Of a stretch of 64,000 bases of DNA, positions 51,400-59,572 are shown piece by piece. A program made the position numbers and the translations under genes. The notes beneath the pieces are model-generated. The model was given only the letters and a program-made list of their open reading frames with translations. It was not told the DNA's origin and did no database searches. The first letter of the stretch is position 1. The number at the start of each line of letters is the position of its first letter. Source of the stretch: Duganella margarita (GTDB lineage: Bacteria > Pseudomonadota > Gammaproteobacteria > Burkholderiales > Burkholderiaceae_D); the NCBI RefSeq assembly GCF_009857535.1, contig NZ_WWCS01000007.1, forward strand, positions 124,001-188,000. Direction: 5' to 3'.

Positions 51400-53172
51400 T
51401 CATGGGTCGAGGGCGGACAGGTCGATGCCGGCGTATCCGTTGCCCGCTTGGGCGGCGCCAGCACCGGGCGCGGATGATGCCGCTTGCCGGGCAGCGTTTG
51501 CCGGGTTGACGGTGGCGGTTTCGGGTTCGGCAGCTTCGGCGGCGCTGTCGCCATCGGTATCGAACAGTGGCAACTGGGCGAAGAAGGCCGCAACGATGGC
51601 GTTGGCTTCTTCCGGCGTCGGGGCCTCGGCGTCCTTGAAGACGGGCAGTACCGGGCGCGTCTGCCTGGGGGATGGCGGCTGGTGGATCGTGCCGGCCGGC
51701 GGGCGCGAGATCATCGGTACGCGCGGCACCTCGACGCTCAGTTCGCGCAGGACGAAGGCGGCGTGCTTGATCTGCGCTTCGGTCGGGTAGACCTTGCACC
51801 ACGGGCCGGCGCCCAGCGTGTGTGCAGCGCGCCGCCAGCCGTGCCGGTCGAGCGCGGCGAGCGTCGGGCTGACCGACTTGAGGCGGTCGATGAAGCGGTG
51901 GTCTTCGTAGTAGCGCGCCTTGTCGCACAGGATCGGGCGGCAGTAGCGGGGCAGCACGATCTGCTGATGGCGCGGCATGGTGCGCAGCTCCTGCGGCAGC
52001 ATCAGGGCCCGCGCATGTTCGGCGCGGTTTTCCGAATGCGACGACCCGCCCGCCGTGCTGCTGTTACTGGTGCTGACGACGGACTGGCCCAGGTAGCCGA
52101 GGATCTTGCTGAGTTCCTCCGCCTCGGCCTGGTCGGCGGGCGGATAGGCGATATGGATGGTGTGGTCGGCCAGCAGCGTGCGGGCGTCGGCTTCGCCATA
52201 CAGCCCCACCGCCTGCGCCACGCTTTGCAGGTTGGACATCAGGCGCAGTCCGTAGCCGCGGATGTAGAAGTTCGACCTGGCGAGGATGCCGAGCTTGCCG
52301 ATCGCGGCCAGTTCGTCCAGGGCCAGCAGGCATTCGAACTTCAGGGTCAGGTCGTTTTCCGGCAATTGCCGGGTGTTCAGGTCGATCAGCTGCGAGAAGA
52401 ACAGGTTGGCCAGGATGCCGGCGTCGCTGAGGCGGTGCGGCGGGATGCTGAGGTAGATCGACATGCGGCGCCGGCGCACTTGGCCCAGGTCGAAGTCCGA
52501 GTGGCTGGTGGCGGCGTCGACGATCGGGTTGGCGAAGATCAGCAGCGGTGCGTTGAAGGTCGAAATGATGTTGCCGACGGATTCGGACGAGGCAGACTGG
52601 AAGCGGTTGAAGGCGTCGACACATTCGGGACTCAGCGGCCGGCTGCTGGTGCGGCGCGAGGTCAGAATATCTTCCAGGTGCTGTTTGACCGGCTTGCCGC
52701 CACCGGACGACTGGCGGAACACTTCGCCCAGGGTGCAGGGCAGCTCCGGGGTCTCCATCAGGTACAGCACCAGGCCGAGGAACAGGTTGCGGGCGTTGTC
52801 GTTCCAGTACTTGTCCTTGGGATGGCAGTCGCTGGGGTAGAAGGACTGGCCGATCGCCAGGATGTCGCCGACGCGGAACAGCGAATCGCGGGCGATGGCG
52901 TCGAGCATGTTCCAGCGATGGGTGCGGCCATCCTCGGCAAACGGCGCCCACAGGTAGACTTGCTGGCCGCAGCGCTGGCGGAACAGCGAGGTGTAGCGGA
53001 AGTTTTCGCCTTTGAGGTCGAAATTGACCACCGAGTCGGGATAGTTGAGCAGGTTGGGCAGGACCATGCCGACTCCCTTGTCGCCGCCGGTGGGGGAGGC
53101 CACCAGCACGAACTGCTGGTCCTTGGCGGTCAGGTAGCGGCCCCGGTAGCGGCCGACGATGATCTCGCTCAT
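51400..53172 (-). CDS. virD4: VirD4-type coupling protein, ATPase part
   Basis: A 590-residue type IV coupling protein that brings DNA-protein substrates to the secretion channel. The nucleotide site is at residues about 25-40: SPTGGDKGVGMVLPNLL, where the family usually has PTGSGKG or PTRSGKG; here Asp replaces the Gly before Lys. DLKGENF and the Walker B region LLALDELAAIGKL are normal, as is LADHTIHIAYPPADQ further on. The membrane part is in a separate frame (53169-53495) with a 4-base overlap. The start MSEIIVGRYRGRYLTAKDQ corresponds to the middle of normal VirD4 proteins. Confidence 0.88.
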   Translation of the reverse strand: MSEIIVGRYRGRYLTAKDQQFVLVASPTGGDKGVGMVLPNLLNYPDSVVNFDLKGENFRYTSLFRQRCGQQVYLWAPFAEDGRTHRWNMLDAIARDSLFRVGDILAIGQSFYPSDCHPKDKYWNDNARNLFLGLVLYLMETPELPCTLGEVFRQSSGGGKPVKQHLEDILTSRRTSSRPLSPECVDAFNRFQSASSESVGNIISTFNAPLLIFANPIVDAATSHSDFDLGQVRRRRMSIYLSIPPHRLSDAGILANLFFSQLIDLNTRQLPENDLTLKFECLLALDELAAIGKLGILARSNFYIRGYGLRLMSNLQSVAQAVGLYGEADARTLLADHTIHIAYPPADQAEAEELSKILGYLGQSVVSTSNSSTAGGSSHSENRAEHARALMLPQELRTMPRHQQIVLPRYCRPILCDKARYYEDHRFIDRLKSVSPTLAALDRHGWRRAAHTLGAGPWCKVYPTEAQIKHAAFVLRELSVEVPRVPMISRPPAGTIHQPPSPRQTRPVLPVFKDAEAPTPEEANAIVAAFFAQLPLFDTDGDSAAEAAEPETATVNPANAARQAASSAPGAGAAQAGNGYAGIDLSALDP

Positions 53173-53495
53173 AGCAGCCCCGCATCGCGGATTTCGCGCT
53201 CGGTGGCCCAGCGGGCGTCGCCGTACAGCGGGCGCTGTTTGCCGGCCAGGGCGAACACGATCGCTGCGGAGATTATCAGCGGCGGTATGGCTGCCGCCGC
53301 AATCAGGCGCCACCGCTGCGCGCGGTCCTCGCCGTAGGCCTGCCAATACAGATACCAGGTGCCGCTGTCGATGTGGCGCGGCGCCGCCTGGTTGAGCAGG
53401 AAGTACAGATAGCCGGCGAGGTAGGCCCATGTGGCGAGGGCCGCCAGCGCTGCGGCGCCGACCGCGACGATCAGCAGGGCGGTGCGCAGGCTCAT
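53169..53495 (-). CDS. VirD4 N-terminal membrane part, separate reading frame
   Basis: A 108-residue protein with two membrane helices (LLIVAVGAAALAALATWAYL and LIAAAAIPPLIISAAIVFAL) and the end RPLYGDARWATEREIRDAGLL, which is the sequence that normally joins the membrane region of VirD4 to its ATPase domain. The stop TGA overlaps the ATG of the ATPase part (ATGA). The two parts together make a normal VirD4. It also overlaps virB11 by 4 bases. It could be a split protein or the product of a frameshift. Confidence 0.85.
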   Translation of the reverse strand: MSLRTALLIVAVGAAALAALATWAYLAGYLYFLLNQAAPRHIDSGTWYLYWQAYGEDRAQRWRLIAAAAIPPLIISAAIVFALAGKQRPLYGDARWATEREIRDAGLL

Positions 53496-54613
53496 GGCAG
53501 GCCTCCTGCATGCACCAGGCTGGCGGCGCCGAAGCGGTGCTGCAGCTTGGCGACCGGATCGTAGCTGACTTCGGCGACGTAGCGTTCCTTGCGCAGCGGC
53601 GCACCGTCATCCGCATACACGCGGTCGACCTTGATGTGGACGATGACGTCGATGGTCAGCGCCACCAGCCGGCGCAGGGCGTCGGCGTCGTAGATGGCCG
53701 CCTGGGGGTGCTCCTTGCACATCAGGACGTAGCGCTCGATGGCCAGCGCGCAGGACTCGGCGTGGTAGCTGGTCAGCGAACCGCTGTGGCCTGTCGTCAG
53801 CAGCTTGAGGAAGTCGAACGCTTCACTGCCGCGCAGTTCGGCCAGCAGCACGCGGTCCGGCTTCATGCGCATATTGCAGGCGATCAGGTCGGCCGGACTC
53901 ACGGTCGCCATGCCGCTGGCGGGGCGGCTGTAGAGCATGTGGACCCGGTTCGGATGGTTCGGCAGGAACACTTCGCGCACGTCCTCGATGGTGACCAGCC
54001 GTTCCTCGTCCGGGATGTACTGGCAGGCCGCCTTCATCAGCGAGGTCTTGCCGGAGCCGGTATCGCCGACAAAGGCGATATTCAATTTATGGCGTACCGC
54101 AGCGATCAGGAAGTCGCCCAGTGAACCGGTTTCCAGGCTGTCGATCAGCATCAGCTGGGCTGGGGCCAGGTCCTTGCGCCGCGCTGCCAGTTGCGGCGGA
54201 CGCGCCCACAGGTAGCGGCTAAAGAATCCCTCGGCCTGGTAGGCGTCGAAGCTGCGCACGGCGCTGTCCGGGATGCGGATGGTCATCGCCACGGTCTGGT
54301 CCTCGACCGCCGGCGGCACGGCGATCTGGATGCGCTGCAGGCCGGGCAGTTGGGCGCCGAGCAAGGGCGTCTGGCTGTCGACGCGCTGGTTGGCGTAGGA
54401 GGCGATGGCGGTGGCCATGCTCCAGCAGCGCTCCAGCGTCAGGCCGGGCGCTGCATGCCGGGTCCAGTGCGGCCCGGCTTCGACGAACACTTCGCCGGGA
54501 CGGTTGATGGCGATCTCGGTCACGCCCGGGATGTCGAGGAAGCCCGCCAGCGGGCGGAACAGCTCGCGTACCGAGGTGTCGAGCGGCAGCGCTTCATTTG
54601 GTGTGCAGGGCAT
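53492..54613 (-). CDS. virB11: VirB11-type secretion ATPase
   Basis: A 373-residue hexameric ATPase on the cytoplasmic face of the T4SS. The N-terminal domain begins VRELFRPLAGFLDIPGVTEIA. Walker A is VGDTGSGKTSLMKA, the Asp box is EERLVTIEDVREVFLP, and Walker B with the His box follows in RMKPDRVLLAELRGSEAFDFL and TGHSGSLTSYHAES. Full length. It overlaps virB10 by 20 bases. Confidence 0.96.
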   Translation of the reverse strand: MPCTPNEALPLDTSVRELFRPLAGFLDIPGVTEIAINRPGEVFVEAGPHWTRHAAPGLTLERCWSMATAIASYANQRVDSQTPLLGAQLPGLQRIQIAVPPAVEDQTVAMTIRIPDSAVRSFDAYQAEGFFSRYLWARPPQLAARRKDLAPAQLMLIDSLETGSLGDFLIAAVRHKLNIAFVGDTGSGKTSLMKAACQYIPDEERLVTIEDVREVFLPNHPNRVHMLYSRPASGMATVSPADLIACNMRMKPDRVLLAELRGSEAFDFLKLLTTGHSGSLTSYHAESCALAIERYVLMCKEHPQAAIYDADALRRLVALTIDVIVHIKVDRVYADDGAPLRKERYVAEVSYDPVAKLQHRFGAASLVHAGGLP

Positions 54614-55931
54614 ATACGCTCCCGAAGTCGAGGTCGCGCACGACGGTGATGCTGGCGCGGTCCCCCTGGTGTTTGTAAATGGTCGGCTTGATATTGATCG
54701 TGCTTTCCAGGATGCGCTCGGCCAGGTGGCTGCCTGCCTGCGTGGTGTTGGGGTAGACGTTCACGCCGCCGCCGTTGTTGCGGTCGGCGCCGGCGCGCGC
54801 GGTCTGGTAGCCGATCGCGTCCTGCACCGACGACAGCAGCACCGCAGCGCCGATGCGGTCAGCCCAGCGGTTGTCGACATAGCCTTCCACGCCCGACGTG
54901 CCGAGTGCATCGGACGCCGGCGAATTGATGTTGATGATGACCCCCTTGGTGGTCTTCAGCCGCCCCCAGGTGATGAACAGGCGGCGCTGCCCTTGCGCCG
55001 AAAAGGCGATGTAGTCGCCGGTGGCAATCGAGCCCGGCTCGGCCAGGGCGACCACGCCGGTATCGCCATATACGTAGGAGGACAGCACGCACACCGCCAT
55101 GCCGGAGACGTCGCTGATGACGCGCAGTGACAGGTTACAATCGATCGTGCGGCCTTGCGGCAGCAGCATGTGGCGGTCACCGATCCGCTGTGCCTGCACT
55201 GCCGTGGTCGCGGTACCGCGCAGCATGGACTTCAGCGAACCGTGTGCACTTGGGAAGTCGTCTCTGCCCGTTCCCGCCATGTCTTCTGCCGGCGCTAGTG
55301 GCGCGGACTGGCCTGATGCGGACTGCGGTGCGACAGCCGGTCCGCCGTCGCTGTAAGGGGCGGTGCGCTGCGGCAGCACGATATCACCATCGTCGCGCTT
55401 GGCGGGAACATGGGCGGCCGGCGTCACCGCGGGCTGCTGCATGGCGGCTCCTGTCTGGTACGGCGGCTGCGGGGCTGGCATCGGCAGCGGTGGTATCAGG
55501 ATCTGGCCGTCATGGCACACCCGCACCGGCAGTCCGGTCGGCGTCAGGATCAGGGTGCCGTCGCGGGCTTTCATCGGTTCGCTTGGCCGCTTGTCGGCGC
55601 ATAGCTGCAGGTCTTGCGCCCCATCGGCGGCCGCCGTATTGGGTGACGCGCTGGGCTGAGCGGTCGTGACAGGAAAGGTGCGTCGTCCCGGCTGGGGTTC
55701 GGCGGTGCTGGTTTGCAACTGGCCTTGGCCTGGCGCCGTGCTCTTGGCATGGAAGTAGGCTTTCGCCCGCTGTACCGACATGGCGATCGCCGCCCCAATC
55801 AGCACCACGATGAGTGCCGCGCGCAAGACTCTGAACCAGGGCTTGCTGGCAGCGCCGCCGTAGTCATTCACCGAGACGATGCGTTCGGCGGATGTATCTT
55901 TAGCCGGTGTGGGGTTTGTGCTGTCCATCAT
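54594..55931 (-). CDS. virB10: VirB10-type channel scaffold protein
   Basis: A 445-residue TonB-like protein spanning both membranes. It has a short cytoplasmic N-terminus, one membrane helix (VLRAALIVVLIGAAIAMSV, about 36-54), a Pro-rich periplasmic region, and the C-terminal beta-barrel domain (TVDCNLSLRVISDVSG-like, LAEPGSIATGDYIAFSAQGQ, and VEGYVDNRWADRIGAAVLLS near the antenna helices). It forms the outer-membrane core with VirB7 and VirB9. Confidence 0.95.
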   Translation of the reverse strand: MMDSTNPTPAKDTSAERIVSVNDYGGAASKPWFRVLRAALIVVLIGAAIAMSVQRAKAYFHAKSTAPGQGQLQTSTAEPQPGRRTFPVTTAQPSASPNTAAADGAQDLQLCADKRPSEPMKARDGTLILTPTGLPVRVCHDGQILIPPLPMPAPQPPYQTGAAMQQPAVTPAAHVPAKRDDGDIVLPQRTAPYSDGGPAVAPQSASGQSAPLAPAEDMAGTGRDDFPSAHGSLKSMLRGTATTAVQAQRIGDRHMLLPQGRTIDCNLSLRVISDVSGMAVCVLSSYVYGDTGVVALAEPGSIATGDYIAFSAQGQRRLFITWGRLKTTKGVIININSPASDALGTSGVEGYVDNRWADRIGAAVLLSSVQDAIGYQTARAGADRNNGGGVNVYPNTTQAGSHLAERILESTINIKPTIYKHQGDRASITVVRDLDFGSVYALHTK

Positions 55932-55936
55932 TCACC

Positions 55937-56827
55937 TCAGCGCGCTATTCTGCTCAGTCCATCGACCGTTGTGCCATTGATGGGCGGCACGCCATAGGCA
56001 TCGAAGCCCTCGTTCCAGATGCCGACCACCGCGTCCCCCAGTCGCAGGACGAAGCGGCGTCCCATGCGCTCGACCACCACCATGGCGGGGTCGAGCGGGT
56101 CGATGTGGAAGTTGACGCGCCCCTCCTCGCCGGCGCTGGAGACGAAGTAGATGGTTGGCATCTCGCGGTTGGCCGGGAACTGGAAATAGGTGAAGCGGCC
56201 ATCATCGAACGCCAGCGATGGCACGATATCTTCGCCGCCAGGCAGCACTTGCATCGTGTAACGCCAGTTACGCGGGCTGGGGCGTGCCGCGTCCGCCAGT
56301 TCGGACGGGGTGGGCGCGGTTTGCGCGGCCGGGGAGGCGGCCGATGGCGCTGCTGCTTCGCTGTAGCGGAAGATGACCCGGTACATCGGTAACGCGCCGG
56401 CGTGTTGCGGCTTGCCGGCGCCGTTGCGCTGCTTGGTGGAGTCGGGTACGACCTCGAAGCGGAAGCTGTAATCCCGTTTGTCGGTGCGCAGTTCGAGATT
56501 GTTGGCGGTAGCGCGGTCTTTGGGGCGGATCAGGACCTGGTTGCCGCCGGCGTCGGCCCGCATGCACCATTCGTGTTCCGGTTTGGCGCAGTCGGCGCCC
56601 AGGCCGGTCGCGGCGCCATCACGCAGGATGTGCTCCTGTGCTGCCAGCACGATGCGGGTAGCGGCGCCGCGCTGGACTTTGATGATGGCGACGTCGTCGG
56701 CTTTGTAATCGAGGTAGAGCACGCGCGCATCGCCGCTGGCCGGCACCGGTAGCTGGGCGGCGGCAGCGGTGCGCAGGAACAGAGCAGGCAGCAGGCAAAG
56801 CAGCAGGCGGAAGACGGACAGGCGCAT
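55937..56827 (-). CDS. virB9: VirB9-type outer-membrane complex protein
   Basis: A 296-residue periplasmic protein. The signal peptide MRLSVFRLLLCLLPALFLRT is followed by a beta-rich N-terminal domain and the conserved C-terminal domain (SPRNWRYTMQVLPGGEDIVP, DDGRFTYFQFPANREMPTIY and GRRFVLRLGDAVVGIWNEGF), which is the CagX/VirB9 signature. The ATG at 56827 is chosen for the signal peptide. Confidence 0.95.
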   Translation of the reverse strand: MRLSVFRLLLCLLPALFLRTAAAAQLPVPASGDARVLYLDYKADDVAIIKVQRGAATRIVLAAQEHILRDGAATGLGADCAKPEHEWCMRADAGGNQVLIRPKDRATANNLELRTDKRDYSFRFEVVPDSTKQRNGAGKPQHAGALPMYRVIFRYSEAAAPSAASPAAQTAPTPSELADAARPSPRNWRYTMQVLPGGEDIVPSLAFDDGRFTYFQFPANREMPTIYFVSSAGEEGRVNFHIDPLDPAMVVVERMGRRFVLRLGDAVVGIWNEGFDAYGVPPINGTTVDGLSRIAR

Positions 56828-56828
56828 G

Positions 56829-57587
56829 TCATTCTCCATTCTGGCCGGCCGGGGACCTGTCGCCCTTGACGGTGACTGGGGTCATTTCGTTGGCGATCCG
56901 GTAGACCGATACCTTGAAACCCAGGGGATTGCGGATCAGCGATAGCTCCTTGCCGAACATCCGTGGCCGGTAGCTGTAGGCTAGGGTTGCGATGGCGTAT
57001 TGCACCGGATCGACCAGATTGGTGTCGAGGTGGCGCAAGGTGCGACTGAAGCGGACCGTCGCCTGCTGGCCGACAGCGTTTGACGCCAGCTGGATACTGA
57101 CGATTTTGATCTGGATTTCGGTTTGCTCACCGAGCTGCTTGTCACGCGCGGCCGGCCCCTCGTAAGTCTGCATGAAATCGCGGCCGACATCGGCCTCACT
57201 CAGCTCCAGCACCGTGTCGTAGTCGTCCTGCAGCAGCCGGTAGAAGTAGGATTCGCGGGCCACGACGTATTGCTGAACCCAGTGTTTATCAAGCACTTCC
57301 TGGTAGCCCTTGATGGTGCGGTCGTCGATGGTGCCGATGAATTCGACATTGCCTTGGACGCGATCGAGCGCGAGCAGATAAGGCACATCCCGACGGTAGG
57401 GCGCCAGCACCGCCAGCGCGACGACGGCCGTCAGCGCGACGCTGGAGGCGACCGTCGCCACCCACCAGGCGCGGCGCTCGGACCTTTGTAGCTGATGGTC
57501 GATCAAGACTTCCCAGGCAGGCATCTGGCGCGTGGTGGGCGCGGAATTGAGCGTGGCTGGTTGGACACTTGAGGGGACGGCCGGCAT
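56829..57587 (-). CDS. virB8: VirB8-type inner-membrane assembly protein
   Basis: A 252-residue bitopic protein. A cytoplasmic N-terminus of about 40 residues precedes the membrane helix (VATVASSVALTAVVALAVLA). The periplasmic NTF2-like domain contains ALDRVQGNVEFIGTIDDRTI, HWVQQYVVARESYFYRLLQD and the late YSYRPRMFGKELSLIRNPLG segment that is diagnostic for VirB8. It is followed by virB9. Confidence 0.95.
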   Translation of the reverse strand: MPAVPSSVQPATLNSAPTTRQMPAWEVLIDHQLQRSERRAWWVATVASSVALTAVVALAVLAPYRRDVPYLLALDRVQGNVEFIGTIDDRTIKGYQEVLDKHWVQQYVVARESYFYRLLQDDYDTVLELSEADVGRDFMQTYEGPAARDKQLGEQTEIQIKIVSIQLASNAVGQQATVRFSRTLRHLDTNLVDPVQYAIATLAYSYRPRMFGKELSLIRNPLGFKVSVYRIANEMTPVTVKGDRSPAGQNGE

Positions 57588-57609
57588 GGCGGGCTCCGTA
57601 CAGGTGGGG

Positions 57610-58314
57610 TTATTTCATCGGGACGAAATGGAAGTTTTCGCTGCCGTTCGTCTTCAGCGTCAGGCTGTGCAGGACTTTTTCGCGCACTGCCTGTTCGGCG
57701 CTGCGGTCGGCGGCTTCGGCCAGGCCGCGCATCAATGCCAGGCGGTTGGCGTCGTTGCCGACCTGGGTGGTTTCCACCTGCAAGCGCGCCTGCAGTTCGG
57801 CGATCGACTTGGGATCGCTGGTCGCGTTAATGTGCTGTTGCAGTGCCTGGATTTGTGTGCTGCGGGCGGTCGTGAGTGCGAGCGCCTGTTGCAGCAGCGC
57901 CTGCTGCTGGGCGCCGTTGTTCAGCAGCCGCTGGCAGGTGATCAGCGCATCCCCGCTGCGGTTTTCGCAGTTGTAGAGTTTGCCCTGGAGCCTGATGGCT
58001 TGCGCCATGACCGATAGTCCGGACCAGCCCTGGCTTTGCAACGCCTGATAGATTTCGGGCAGCTCGGAGGGGACGGTGGCTTGCAGCAAGGGATTGCTGG
58101 CGAGTCCGCCCAGCCCGCGCGACCCGGTGGCTGCAGTCAATTGTTGCTTCAGCTGGTTTTGCTGCTCGATCATTTGCTTGTATTGTTTTTCCCATGCCTG
58201 CACCTGCTTGATTGCCTGCCCGAGTCCGGCGCTGTCGATCACGGCCATCTGGGCATGGGCCGCGCCATGTGCGAATAGGATGATGCTGGCGATCATCAGC
58301 GGACGTAGTTTCAT
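57610..58314 (-). CDS. virB5: VirB5-type minor pilus protein
   Basis: A 234-residue exported protein. The signal peptide is MKLRPLMIASIILFAHGAAHA. The mature part is helical (QAIKQVQAWEKQYKQMIEQQ, LQQALALTTARSTQIQALQQ), as known for VirB5 pilus-tip proteins. Its start overlaps the stop of virB6 by 4 bases. In the Agrobacterium order virB5 comes before virB6; here it comes after. Confidence 0.9.
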   Translation of the reverse strand: MKLRPLMIASIILFAHGAAHAQMAVIDSAGLGQAIKQVQAWEKQYKQMIEQQNQLKQQLTAATGSRGLGGLASNPLLQATVPSELPEIYQALQSQGWSGLSVMAQAIRLQGKLYNCENRSGDALITCQRLLNNGAQQQALLQQALALTTARSTQIQALQQHINATSDPKSIAELQARLQVETTQVGNDANRLALMRGLAEAADRSAEQAVREKVLHSLTLKTNGSENFHFVPMK

Positions 58315-59330
58315 GCTGCTCTCCTTGATTGTTGATGACGAAGATTGGCCAAGGCCAGGTTCTGGTAAATCGGCCGGGGTGTGCTGATGGCGTTGCTGCG
58401 GGTCGAGGTGGGCCCGGACGGGCTGGCGTTGCCGATTCGATTCGGCCTCGCCGGTGGTGGATTGTGCGACGGTGTCCTTTGCGGTGTCCAAAGCAGCATG
58501 TGCATGATTGCGCGACCGACGCCGGCAATGGAGGCGCCGCCGAACAGCGCGCTGGCAAGCTGCGGGTGGAACAGCACGACGATGGTCAGGGCGATGCAAT
58601 TGATCAGCAGCGCGCACACCGCACGGATGATGTTGATGGTGTCGGTCTCGGTGAGCATGTGTGCGGCGAACTGGCTGGCGAAAGAGGTCAGCATCACCGC
58701 CGTCACCGTTACCAGCACTTTCAGGAAGATGAAATTCAAAGCCTGGCCGAGCCAGTTTTCCGCGTATTTTTGGGTGGGCGTCCAGGCCGCGCACAAGAGG
58801 AATGCCGGACCCACTGCCATGACGATGGCAACCGATACTTTGGCGAGTACATAAAAGCCTATGGATATTGAGAAAATTGCCGAGTCAGCGAGCGATACGA
58901 TCGCTGCTGCGAAGATTAACGCGACATTAGGAAAGATACCGGTAGTGGCGTCGCTCCACAGACTTTCGCCTAATGCGGCGAATGGCTCTTCCATTTTGTC
59001 CAGCTGCGCCGCGAAACTGGTTTCTCCAGAGACCGCATAAATAAAGGAGGCGCCCACGCCATCCAAGCCGCTGACCACAAAACTCTGATAGGTGCCTGCG
59101 CTAAGGGAAATCAAGAGGATGAAGCTTGTTCGCCCCAGGCGCAAGAATGTTTCCTTGATCGGCGCGCCATGCTGGCCGCGCGCGATCGATAGTCCGATAA
59201 AGACAAAAGTAATCGCCATGGCGGCGACGGCTATCGGAGTCAATACAGCGCAGACAGCAGCACTTTTTTCCGAAACAAATTTACCCAGGAGCACATCAAT
59301 GGCGGCGTCTAGATTTTGTGCTGTTTTCAT
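58311..59330 (-). CDS. virB6: VirB6-type polytopic membrane protein
   Basis: A 339-residue inner-membrane channel protein with at least five hydrophobic helices (for example VLTPIAVAAMAITFVFIGLS, TSFILLISLSAGTYQSF, VALIFAAAIVSLADSAIF, VAIVMAVGPAFLLCAAW and ALLINCIALTIVVLFHP). The segment FLLCAAWTPTQKYAENWLGQ matches the conserved Trp region of TrbL/VirB6. The C-terminal 60 residues are polar and low-complexity. Confidence 0.93.
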   Translation of the reverse strand: MKTAQNLDAAIDVLLGKFVSEKSAAVCAVLTPIAVAAMAITFVFIGLSIARGQHGAPIKETFLRLGRTSFILLISLSAGTYQSFVVSGLDGVGASFIYAVSGETSFAAQLDKMEEPFAALGESLWSDATTGIFPNVALIFAAAIVSLADSAIFSISIGFYVLAKVSVAIVMAVGPAFLLCAAWTPTQKYAENWLGQALNFIFLKVLVTVTAVMLTSFASQFAAHMLTETDTINIIRAVCALLINCIALTIVVLFHPQLASALFGGASIAGVGRAIMHMLLWTPQRTPSHNPPPARPNRIGNASPSGPTSTRSNAISTPRPIYQNLALANLRHQQSRRAA

Positions 59331-59362
59331 GATGGTTCAAGCAATAATGAATTGATCTGTAT

Positions 59363-59572
59363 TTACTTCTTCGGGCCAGGACGCAATGAGGATGAATCTT
59401 GCTTAGGCTCGCGCTGTTCTGGTGTCGGTGCGACTGCTGATGGTGGTGGCTTGAAATCGAAGTTTTCCGTCCCGTCCTTGCTGCTGTGCAAATTCCCCTT
59501 TTTCTCGCTATCGCAAGCAACAACGGAAATTGCTGTGAGCAGGACTGAGATGACAAACTGCTTGGGTTTCAT
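59363..59572 (-). CDS. Small lipoprotein in the VirB7 position
   Basis: A 69-residue lipoprotein. The signal is MKPKQFVISVLLTAISVVAC, with a lipobox VVAC (Cys20). The mature part is polar and Pro-rich with no fold visible. In P-type systems VirB7 is a short lipoprotein that binds VirB9 in the outer membrane, so size and context suggest that role. Its ATG overlaps the virB4 stop by 4 bases. Confidence 0.8.
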   Translation of the reverse strand: MKPKQFVISVLLTAISVVACDSEKKGNLHSSKDGTENFDFKPPPSAVAPTPEQREPKQDSSSLRPGPKK

